Assembly: GCF_017810075.1 (NCBI RefSeq)
Contig: NZ_JADNYK010000002.1
Location: 729,002 to 793,001 of the forward strand
Reading direction: 5' to 3'
From: Pseudozobellia sp. WGM2
Lineage (GTDB): Bacteria; Bacteroidota; Bacteroidia; Flavobacteriales; Flavobacteriaceae
DNA: 64,000 bases
The notes below the pieces were generated by a model. The model was given only the letters and a program-made list of their open reading frames with translations. It was not told the origin of the DNA and ran no database searches. A program made the translations under genes and the position numbers. Below are positions 52,076-60,300 of the stretch, piece after piece. Position 1 is the stretch's first letter, and each line of letters begins with the position of its first letter.

Positions 52076-55000
52076 TTAAAAAGTAAAACCGAATCCGACT
52101 TGAACCAGATTGCCTTCAACGGAATTGAAATATCCGGCATTTAAGGTGATGAAGTCTACTCCACTTGCCCAAAAACCAATACCTTGAGAAGTGTGCCAAA
52201 CATTTGATGAGTCGCCGGGTGACCAGACACGACCGTAGTCGAAACCACCATAAACTCCGATGGTAATCGGGGCAATGGCAGTAATGTATCTTTTTAGCCT
52301 TAATCGGATGTCAGAAGTCTGGTAGAAATAAGTCTTGCCTGTAAATCGCTCGTCGCGAAAACCTCGCAATCCATTATTGCCACCTAAAGTGGGTGCATGG
52401 TAAAAGAAATAATCATCGCCGAAGTTTGTTTTTACCTCGCCCAAGGTTCCAAATACCAAATTACCCGATGGTATTAACTTATGACTAAAACCAGCTTTAA
52501 ATTGTAGATAGCCGAACTTGTTGTCGCCGATACTGGTATTTGCCTTATAGCCCGCCATAAGTTCCATTGTAATCGATTTAGATGGGAAGTCTTTAGCGTT
52601 AGCCAAGGTATATTTTGCCGAAGTCTGAAGACCAACATAATTTTGTGAGCCAAACACATCTGAATTCAAGTTGGCGGGAGTGAAAAAACGGCTAGGCAAT
52701 TCACTGACTTTATAGGACTCATAAAGTGCTTTGAATCTTAGAGTATGATATGCTATACCTGCATCAAAATGAATTTTTTGCATCCGGGCGCGATAATAAT
52801 TCCTACCCAAATCGTCTTCTAGGTTAAGGGTCTCGTTACCTATGCCAAAAAAATTATTTGAATAACTATCGTTTGTATAATAGCCATTCGTTTCAAAATT
52901 CCATTTCGGAAATATATTGGCGTAAATACCCGCATATTTTAATTCTATCGCTTTGAACTTAAAGTAGTAGTTCGCCGCAAGACTATGTTTCTGCTTGAAC
53001 TTATTCCCATTGAAGCCATTGTATTTGTAAATGTTAGTTGCCCCAAGAAAAAAACCGTCATCGGTTCTAAAGCCAGTATTAGGTTTAACTACATTGCTGT
53101 TTTCTTCAAAAAATCGCCAATGGTACGTATTGGTCTTATAGACATCTGTTAATTGATGTTGGGGAGTTTCGTCGCTAAACTCAACATCCTCATGTTTCCA
53201 ATCATAGACCTTTATCGATTTTTTGCTTGTTATTTTATACAAGTCTTTACCGTAGCCTCCGATTAGTCGAACCAGAATTTGATGGTCGCCCTCGCCTGAA
53301 ACTTCAAAAATATCATTGTCACCTAAGCCGTAAATCCATATTTCATGGGTGTCTGAGCTATTAAAAGTGCGGTCATAAATAAGTTCATTGGTCTTATTAG
53401 AAAGTAATCTACGCATGACCACTTTTGTTTTGCCGTTGGATAATCTGGTAATCTCAATTTTATCATCTTTTTCGGTCGCATGTAGTGCAACGAGTTTGTT
53501 CAAGTATTTCGCATAGGCTAAAGCATATTCAGGCAAATCTTCAAGACGCTTCTTCAAATTTTCACGAATGTTATCGGCGGTTTCATCTTGAACTTCGATT
53601 GGCAGTCTCTCAAATGCGGAATCAATGGATGATTCAGAAAGATTTTCTTGAATGAATTTGGCTTCTTCTACCCATACCTCTGGCCCGAAACGGGTCAAGA
53701 GCGCTCGGTCAACTTGGTTACCGCCCACATTGAGCCATTTTACATTTTTAATTTTCGGTCCGTAAGATTGCCACCTTCTTGCATTGGGTACCATCAACTT
53801 AATCAATCTCATGGCTGAACCATCGAATTTTGGAAAAGCATTGTCACGATCCCTGGGCACAGGGAGAAAGGTTTTATCACCGTCTCGGGTTTCGTATTCG
53901 ACCCAACGCCACTGATCTTGGTGACGATCCCAATCACCGATAAGCATATCGAAGATTCTTGCTCGAACAAAATCACGCTGGTCGACGGTGAACGACTCAT
54001 CGCTTTTAATTTTTTCGAACATATCGGTAGTGCTCTCAAACTCATTGATCTTACCTGATTCATCAATGGTACGTTTATAGCCTCTAAAGTTTAACTGTTC
54101 ATCTGATGGTCGCTCTTCAATAAAATAGAGTTCATCGCCGAACTCAGCGTTCAACCCGCCCAATCTTTTTTGTTTAGGAACATAGAACAAAGATGGGCTT
54201 GAGTGGTTTACATTTACTGATTTCGCCAACGGATTAATAACCAACTGCATATAGGGGTGAGCCGTTGAAAAGAAGTCTGAAATAACTTCTTCGGTAAACG
54301 TATCGTCGTAATCATCTTGGGTATAAGCCACCCCGGGCACTTTAAATTTTAAAAACTTCAATGCATTTTTTCTCAGAGAACGCATTGAATATTCTTTACC
54401 ATCTTTATCTTCTAATCGTATGGAATACGATTGGTGACCACCACCTTTTTTAGTGACTTTTAGTCCGCCGTACAAGGTATCGAGAAGCGCAACTGGGGCA
54501 CTTACTTCTTTACCAAAATATGTTCTGTATCGATTACCCCAGAGAAATTTGTAAAACCCCGATTTGTTAATGGCTTTACTCTCTTTTAGAACGGCATCAC
54601 TTTTGGCTTTCTTATTAGGTTCGCTATAGTTCAGATTTGAATTTTCTGATTTTAACTCTTCTAGAACTTGTATGCTTTTTTCCTTTCCATCAGTACTGAT
54701 AAACGTAACTTGAGATGAGCCATCTTCAAAATAACTTAACTTGGCAAAGCCTTTTGTGCCATGCGTATATTTACCTTCGTAACCTAATGAACCGCCAATG
54801 GTATTGATTCGATCTTTAGATCTTTTGGTCTCGGCTTTTTTACTCAAAGAACCGCTGATAATTTGATGTATGTTACCACCTGTTAGATATTGTAGACTCT
54901 CTTCATGACCAGAAACCAATGTAATTCGGTCAGATGCTTTTGCCAGCGAGCTTACCAATATTCTTAAGTAGTTATAGCGTCTAGAATTGAGTAACTCTGG

Positions 55001-55780
55001 TGAGAAGGCACCTAAGTTCATTATGCCGTTACGAAATGAACCATAAATAGGTAGGGGAACCAGGTTGCTTTTTAAGCTTTGCTTGCCCGAATAGACTCCA
55101 TTACTGAAAACCGGGTGGTGCATGGCTATGACTATATTCTTACCTTGACCATCGTTTATGTAGCCTTCAAGTTCTTCGGCAAACCTTCTGCGCGTGACGA
55201 TGTCTGTGCATTTCTTATTAATATTCTCGATACGAGACCAGTTAGAAATGAACCATTTTGAATCTATTAGTATAAGGTCGAGATTTTCATTGATTACCTT
55301 ATGTTCTATAGGGCAAACGTTCTTCGGATAGAATTTTATACCATCTAAATTTTTATCATCTAGATATTCTTCAAATTTTTCAATCTTTTCAGTGTTGTAG
55401 CTCTTCCATTCATTATTTCCTGGAATAAAAATGGTATTTCCCTTAAAATTCTTTGTTAACGCTATCTGTTGGTCTATAAAGGCCCTATCTGCCGGCCAGT
55501 TGTTTGCTTCCTCAGAAATATTGTCCCCAGTAAAAATCAGCGTACTTGTACTATCCGCCTTTTTAAGTTCGTTAGATAGCACGGCTAATGTTTCATCGTT
55601 TAGTTTTCCATCCATATTGCCGATACCGCCGGCAATATAAAAAGTATGCACAGCTTTCTTACCATGCTTTTTTGGTTCTGTTAAATCTGAAGACGTTTGA
55701 GGTGCGTAGGTGGCGCAGGCCGAAAGAAGCAATATGGAGCCAAAAGCCCATATTTTTTTGATAGACTTATAATAATTCAT
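52076..55780 (-). CDS. Metallophosphoesterase / kinase-like / BamA-TamA-type barrel fusion
   Basis: 1234 aa lipoprotein (LLLSACATYAP). Residues about 45-310: calcineurin-type phosphoesterase with YIAGGIGNMDGK, LIFTGDNISEE, FIPGNNEWKS, IVIAMHHPVFSNG and LVSGHEESLQ. Residues about 420-800: a region with Gly-rich KKGGGHQSYSIRLEDKDG, then FDMLIGDWDRHQDQWRW (near 612-628) and PVPRDRDNAFPKFDG. Its layout recalls the IGNxDRH and DNxxxF motifs of FAM20/HipA/CotH-type kinases. Residues about 880-1234: a 16-strand-type surface-antigen/BamA-like barrel ending in GFGFTF. The central domain is shared with the 425-aa protein at 56708. Enzymatic activity is unproven; phosphatase and kinase-like parts on one outer-membrane protein are unusual. 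Confidence 0.75.
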   Translation of the reverse strand: MNYYKSIKKIWAFGSILLLSACATYAPQTSSDLTEPKKHGKKAVHTFYIAGGIGNMDGKLNDETLAVLSNELKKADSTSTLIFTGDNISEEANNWPADRAFIDQQIALTKNFKGNTIFIPGNNEWKSYNTEKIEKFEEYLDDKNLDGIKFYPKNVCPIEHKVINENLDLILIDSKWFISNWSRIENINKKCTDIVTRRRFAEELEGYINDGQGKNIVIAMHHPVFSNGVYSGKQSLKSNLVPLPIYGSFRNGIMNLGAFSPELLNSRRYNYLRILVSSLAKASDRITLVSGHEESLQYLTGGNIHQIISGSLSKKAETKRSKDRINTIGGSLGYEGKYTHGTKGFAKLSYFEDGSSQVTFISTDGKEKSIQVLEELKSENSNLNYSEPNKKAKSDAVLKESKAINKSGFYKFLWGNRYRTYFGKEVSAPVALLDTLYGGLKVTKKGGGHQSYSIRLEDKDGKEYSMRSLRKNALKFLKFKVPGVAYTQDDYDDTFTEEVISDFFSTAHPYMQLVINPLAKSVNVNHSSPSLFYVPKQKRLGGLNAEFGDELYFIEERPSDEQLNFRGYKRTIDESGKINEFESTTDMFEKIKSDESFTVDQRDFVRARIFDMLIGDWDRHQDQWRWVEYETRDGDKTFLPVPRDRDNAFPKFDGSAMRLIKLMVPNARRWQSYGPKIKNVKWLNVGGNQVDRALLTRFGPEVWVEEAKFIQENLSESSIDSAFERLPIEVQDETADNIRENLKKRLEDLPEYALAYAKYLNKLVALHATEKDDKIEITRLSNGKTKVVMRRLLSNKTNELIYDRTFNSSDTHEIWIYGLGDNDIFEVSGEGDHQILVRLIGGYGKDLYKITSKKSIKVYDWKHEDVEFSDETPQHQLTDVYKTNTYHWRFFEENSNVVKPNTGFRTDDGFFLGATNIYKYNGFNGNKFKQKHSLAANYYFKFKAIELKYAGIYANIFPKWNFETNGYYTNDSYSNNFFGIGNETLNLEDDLGRNYYRARMQKIHFDAGIAYHTLRFKALYESYKVSELPSRFFTPANLNSDVFGSQNYVGLQTSAKYTLANAKDFPSKSITMELMAGYKANTSIGDNKFGYLQFKAGFSHKLIPSGNLVFGTLGEVKTNFGDDYFFYHAPTLGGNNGLRGFRDERFTGKTYFYQTSDIRLRLKRYITAIAPITIGVYGGFDYGRVWSPGDSSNVWHTSQGIGFWASGVDFITLNAGYFNSVEGNLVQVGFGFTF

Positions 55781-55869
55781 GGTTTGGTTTTTACGTTTAG
55801 GTTCAGCAGGTTAAGCCGATGGTCGTTAAGATAGACCTCCTGAGCTATAGGCAGTTTGTTTAGTCTGGA

Positions 55870-56475
55870 TTACTCTTGATTTAAAGAAGCAAGGTTAATG
55901 TAGTGATAGCCAACTGTACCCACATGTTCAACATGCATATCTCCCTTTTTTATATTTCCCCATTCAAAATTCTTGTCTTTAACCCCATTTTCATATTGTT
56001 CCATAAGGTCATCTGAAATCAGAATATATTCATCAAAGGGAACATCGTTCTTCAAAAGGCGATGGGCTACGATTACATCTTCCCCCATCAGTTTAATCAG
56101 CTTGCCTACAGGTACGACACCTATTTCTTCCCCGAAATGAAGTATTATTTTAAGACCAAGAATTTCCGGAATTTTAGATGCGCCGTTCTCCCCCATATAT
56201 TGATCGCGAAGGCTTGATAGTTGCTTGTAGAATTCGGTGTAGAAGAACTTGCACTGCGCAATTAGTTCTCTAAATGCAGGTAAATCACCTGTTCTATAAA
56301 ACAAGACAGCGTCCCCTTCAATTTCAGAAATTTTTAATCCGATTTCGTTAGAATAGATGATTTTGTTCAACAATGATGGTATCACCTTTGAGCTGAGTTC
56401 GAAGTCGGTATCACTCATGAATTGCGTGAATCCGCTAATATCAGGTATGCAAAGTAAAGTTGGAAGTGCTTTCAT
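55870..56475 (-). CDS. DUF2652 protein, nucleotidyl-cyclase-like fold
   Basis: 201 aa. LLCIPDISGFTQFMSDTD and KISEIEGDAVLFYRTG copy the FADIxGFT and GDAV motifs of class III adenylate/guanylate cyclases, in the order and spacing of the cyclase core, but the second part is shortened and the transition-state Arg/Asn pair is not evident. DUF2652 proteins are of unknown activity; a nucleotide sensor or a divergent cyclase is possible. It lies 89 bases upstream of, and on the same strand as, the phosphoesterase-kinase-like-barrel gene, and divergent from the free-standing kinase-like gene. Confidence 0.78.
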   Translation of the reverse strand: MKALPTLLCIPDISGFTQFMSDTDFELSSKVIPSLLNKIIYSNEIGLKISEIEGDAVLFYRTGDLPAFRELIAQCKFFYTEFYKQLSSLRDQYMGENGASKIPEILGLKIILHFGEEIGVVPVGKLIKLMGEDVIVAHRLLKNDVPFDEYILISDDLMEQYENGVKDKNFEWGNIKKGDMHVEHVGTVGYHYINLASLNQE

Positions 56476-56707
56476 AAGCCTGTGCTTTTAGTTGACAATG
56501 GGCATGGAGCAAAGTTATTCCAAGGGCATTCTAACAGTTAGTGCTATCGGTTTTATAATTGTACTATTCGAAAGTAAAATGTTTGTGTTATAATTTGATT
56601 TAAGAAGGAAGTAGCAGTTGATAAGAATGTGTTTTGTGTTATAAAAATATCGTAATGTATTGATCATTAATGGGCGAAGGTACATTTTCTTGACTATTTT
56701 AGTCATT

Positions 56708-57985
56708 ATGAGAAAGACACTTATAATCATAGGGATTTTACTAGCAACTTTTATTGGTTTACTCTATGTGTCGCTGTCTTCAACGGATAACGTTTTCTCA
56801 ACTTGTGAGATTCTAGGTATAGCGGATATTGAGGAGATTGATTTTACAGAACATGACTCTGTTCTGGTAGCTGCAAGTACCTTGTACAAGAGTACATTGA
56901 TCAAAGATATTTTTCAAGGTAGTCAATATCGTGAGGTTTGGGCCGCCCCGATCAAAGTGCCGATAGTTTTTCTTGACACTTTGGAAGGGGGCATGGAAAT
57001 CTTGAAGGAAGGCGGTGGAAAGCAAACCCATTCACTCAAACTACGCTCTAAAGACGGGTTTGTATTTTCCCTGAGGGGAGTCAACAAAGACCCCAAAGCC
57101 TTGATTCCTGAATTCGCAAAACAACTAGGTCTAGAAAATATTATTGTCGACGGTATTTCTGCGCAGCACCCTTATGCAGCACTTGTAGCGGCCCAATTGG
57201 CCGATAAGGCAGGTATTTTGCATACACAACCAAAAGTACTGTTCGTGCCTAAACATGAACATTTGGGTACGTATAATAATAAATATGGTGACCGTCTTTT
57301 TCTTTTTGAGCGTGAAACGGAGGGAGGCGCCAATTGGACGGACTTTGAGCAGGTAAAGGAAATAATCGATACCGATGATTTACAAGAATTGAGAAAAGAG
57401 CATGGCGAGAAGGTTACGATAGATAAAGCATTGCTCATAAGAGCTAGACTATTCGATATTTTAATTGGTGACTGGGACCGTCATGCTAAGCAATGGGGCT
57501 GGGTAATACAAGAAAAAAACGAAAAATTCAATGCGATACCACTGCCGGGAGATCGTGACAACGCCTTTTTTACTATCGAGGGTATTTTACCGACCTTAAT
57601 TTCTAATAGGCATATTCTACCGGGCCTACAGTCTTTTGATAAAGAAATCGATTACTTGCCAGGTTTGGTCATGCCTTTTGATATCTATTTTCTAAAGGGT
57701 GCCGAGCTAGAGTTGTTCTTAAATGAAGCCAAAAAACTTAAAAGTTTGCTTACTGATGAATCGATTGATGCTGCTTTTGAGGTTTGGCCTAATAATGTTC
57801 GCGAATTAAATGCTGAAGATATCGCCAATACGATTAAAAGCAGGAGAAATAATTTATTGGATTATGCTCAAGCCTTTAGAGGCATTTTAGAAGAGCGGGA
57901 GTTTTTAGTTGAACCATTAAAAGGTTCTGAAGATAAATCTGCTCAAGAAGTTAATTTTAGTTGTTTTGATTGCAACGCTCTATAG
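56708..57985 (+). CDS. Free-standing kinase-like domain protein, membrane-anchored
   Basis: 425 aa from the ATG at 56708 (MRKTLIIIGILLATFIGLLYV), giving an N-terminal membrane anchor or signal; the frame is open from 56660. It matches the central part of the 1234-aa fusion protein along its length: VFLDTLEGGMEILKEGGGKQ, SLKLRSKDGFVFSLRGV, ARLFDILIGDWDRHAKQWGW (near 247-266) and IPLPGDRDNAFF. The phosphoesterase and barrel of the fusion are absent. The motif set (Gly loop, DRH, DNxF) recalls secretory-pathway kinases of the FAM20/HipA/CotH kind. It ends in a Cys pair (SCFDCNAL). Confidence 0.7.
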   Translation: MRKTLIIIGILLATFIGLLYVSLSSTDNVFSTCEILGIADIEEIDFTEHDSVLVAASTLYKSTLIKDIFQGSQYREVWAAPIKVPIVFLDTLEGGMEILKEGGGKQTHSLKLRSKDGFVFSLRGVNKDPKALIPEFAKQLGLENIIVDGISAQHPYAALVAAQLADKAGILHTQPKVLFVPKHEHLGTYNNKYGDRLFLFERETEGGANWTDFEQVKEIIDTDDLQELRKEHGEKVTIDKALLIRARLFDILIGDWDRHAKQWGWVIQEKNEKFNAIPLPGDRDNAFFTIEGILPTLISNRHILPGLQSFDKEIDYLPGLVMPFDIYFLKGAELELFLNEAKKLKSLLTDESIDAAFEVWPNNVRELNAEDIANTIKSRRNNLLDYAQAFRGILEEREFLVEPLKGSEDKSAQEVNFSCFDCNAL

Positions 57986-58018
57986 GTACTGTAGTTTTAG
58001 TCTTTTTGAAAGAATACC

Positions 58019-59056
58019 TTATTTTTTTCTATTGAGTAAAGATTCAACAAAATGTTTTCGGTATTCAGATGGGGAGGTGCCATATTCTTCTCTAAATATT
58101 TTTGATAGATAGCTTTTGCTTGAAATACCGGTCATGTCACTAATCTCTGAGATACTGTAGTTGGTATTGAGTATTAGGTCTTTGATGAGGTTCAATCTTT
58201 CTTTTTGAATAAATCGGTTTACGGTTAGTCCGTAAAGGTTTTGAAAGCCTTCTTGAAGTTTATTGGCGTTGAGACCAACCTCTTGTGCGATAGCTTCGAC
58301 GGTATCAGATTGATAGAGCCTACCCTTGATGAGCTGAACGGCTTTTTCGATTTGGGCGATTTCAGAACGTCTCAGTATAGAACGGTTACCAATTTCCGAA
58401 AGGTCATCTTCGAATTGAAGAATCTGTTTGGTCAACATTTGATACGCCTTGCCTTCTAGAAATAGTTTTCGAAGAAAATCTTTGTTTTCAAAAGATTGCA
58501 TTTCTCTAAAAAGGTCAGCAAGTTTGAGACTGTAAAAACCATCATGATAAAAGGATTTTGAGGCATCGGTATCATTGAACAAATCTTGAAGGGTTTCGTT
58601 CATCGTTACCAAGTTGCACTGAATTTTCTTTTGAAACTCTTTACGAGAAATTTCAAGGCTATTGATTACTGTTCGAGAACCTGCATCGAAACTCAGAATA
58701 TGTCCGTTTAAAAAATCACTGGCTACAATTGCTTCTTGATATTGGGCGATATTATGGTCTTCGTCTGAATTTTCAAATCGATGTCTTAGTTTTCCCTCTA
58801 GACAATATAAAAATTTAAGAGGATGAACTTCATTTACGGTAAAACAAAACTCTACATCTTGTTTAAAAAGGCAATCATATTGCATAATACCCAATCCTCC
58901 GTCAAAACTAATACCACGAATGTACCCTTCGCCAATATCTTTAGGCAAATCTAAATAGTACTCACCGCAATTTTCTTGCGCTTTAGTATTAAAGGCTTCG
59001 GATATGTCGCTCATTACCTCGGCAATAGGAAGCGAATTAACCTCAATAGTAATCAT
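58019..59056 (-). CDS. AraC-family transcription regulator
   Basis: 345 aa. The C-terminal 100 residues hold the two AraC helix-turn-helix units: VEAIAQEVGLNANKLQEGF (first) and SISEISDMTGISSKSYLSKI with FREEYGTSPSEYRKHF (second). The N-terminal 230 residues are a ligand-sensing or dimerisation part I do not recognise; they contain a Cys-rich stretch (LPKDIGEGYIRGISFDGGLG) and no clear cupin motif. Convergent with the kinase-like gene; its target is unknown. Confidence 0.85.
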   Translation of the reverse strand: MITIEVNSLPIAEVMSDISEAFNTKAQENCGEYYLDLPKDIGEGYIRGISFDGGLGIMQYDCLFKQDVEFCFTVNEVHPLKFLYCLEGKLRHRFENSDEDHNIAQYQEAIVASDFLNGHILSFDAGSRTVINSLEISRKEFQKKIQCNLVTMNETLQDLFNDTDASKSFYHDGFYSLKLADLFREMQSFENKDFLRKLFLEGKAYQMLTKQILQFEDDLSEIGNRSILRRSEIAQIEKAVQLIKGRLYQSDTVEAIAQEVGLNANKLQEGFQNLYGLTVNRFIQKERLNLIKDLILNTNYSISEISDMTGISSKSYLSKIFREEYGTSPSEYRKHFVESLLNRKK

Positions 59057-59187
59057 GGATCCTGTAGATTATAGGTTTCTAGTTTTTTCGTTAGCGTAAA
59101 AGAAAAGAGGGCTTCGGGGTTAAAGATGCAACTTTTTTACAAAATGATTCTTGCAACTGACTAGATTTGATAAACATATGCTTCGGT

Positions 59188-60090
59188 TTATTCTTTATGC
59201 TTTTGGTAATCAATGAGTTTCTGAGGGCCCTCTAATAATATTCTGACCACGCGCAGAATACCATCTTCGGTTGTTGCTATTTGCCATTTGACCAACGAGA
59301 TTTTGCCCCCTTCGATTTCGATACCGGTTATGCTTCTGGGATGAACACAACTTCCCGTATTGAAAAAGGGGATATCGCCTGGTTCTGGAAACCTTGGTCT
59401 ATGGGTATGGCCTACTATAGTGGGTATGAGGTCTTTTTGTAATATCCATCTTTTTATTCTTCGCTCAATTTTAATGAGTTCAGTATAGTTTTTGGCAGGG
59501 CTGGTCGGGTCGGCAATGCCCCATATTTGAAGAGGTTTCCAGAGTACCCTTACTAGAAAACGACTCCACCGCCAAAAGGTATAGTTCCACCAGTCGGCTT
59601 GGTGCCCATGGGCCAAAAAAATCTCTTGATTGGTAGAATTATGCCTTAATATTACAGCTTCATTGAAACTGATACCCTCAAAAAGTTCTTTCGATTTACC
59701 ATCTATCGGTTCAAAATAACTGTTCAGATGAGTTTTGACATATTCATGGTCTTTGTAGACCATATCATGATTGCCCCATATCATGTGCAATCGCCCCTCT
59801 AAATGAAATTTTCGTAGTAGTTGAAAGACATTTTTGTGTGCCTCGAATATAGAATCAAAATGTAGGTTTTCCCATAGTTCGTCACCATCACCCAATTCAC
59901 AATATTGAAAACCCTCCTTATAGTAAAAGCTCAATGCATGAAAATAAATGTTTCTGTTGTTGGCAAAATCATCGGCAAAGCTATTGTCGCCCCTGTGGCA
60001 ATCGCTAAAAAGAATGAATTTGGTATTATCATCAAAGTCGATAATCTTGGCCTTTTCGTATGCTCTAGATAGCCTTTGGTTCGATGACAT
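59188..60090 (-). CDS. Calcineurin-like metallophosphoesterase
   Basis: 300 aa, no signal peptide. Metal-binding blocks: LFSDCHRGDNSFADD, YCELGDGDELWEN, MIWGNHDMVYKDH, AHGHQADWW and IVGHTHRPRFPEPG. The order fits a UDP-2,3-diacylglucosamine-pyrophosphatase-like (LpxH-type) phosphoesterase, but the membrane-lipid-binding part is not evident, so substrate is left open. It is alone, divergent from the GAF gene. Confidence 0.82.
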   Translation of the reverse strand: MSSNQRLSRAYEKAKIIDFDDNTKFILFSDCHRGDNSFADDFANNRNIYFHALSFYYKEGFQYCELGDGDELWENLHFDSIFEAHKNVFQLLRKFHLEGRLHMIWGNHDMVYKDHEYVKTHLNSYFEPIDGKSKELFEGISFNEAVILRHNSTNQEIFLAHGHQADWWNYTFWRWSRFLVRVLWKPLQIWGIADPTSPAKNYTELIKIERRIKRWILQKDLIPTIVGHTHRPRFPEPGDIPFFNTGSCVHPRSITGIEIEGGKISLVKWQIATTEDGILRVVRILLEGPQKLIDYQKHKE

Positions 60091-60266
60091 GCTTTTGTAT
60101 TATAACTTAGTCGCTAATTTAAACAGTTAATCATTACACCAAAAACGTAAGGCCAATGATTAATTTAACTTATCTTAATAACAAACTAAGCTAAAAAAAT
60201 CGCCAAGAGGATCGTTAAGAAGGATGTTTAGAGTATGCTTTAACTGTAAGAGAGGCATTTCTTTTG

Positions 60267-60274
60267 TAATTTTG
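60267..60274 (+). promoter_or_regulatory. Candidate -7 box before the GAF protein gene
   Basis: TAATTTTG matches TAnnTTTG, 26 bases before the start codon at 60301. No convincing TTG is found at the proper distance. Confidence 0.4.
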
Positions 60275-60300
60275 CCTTCAAGAATACGACTATAACGAGT

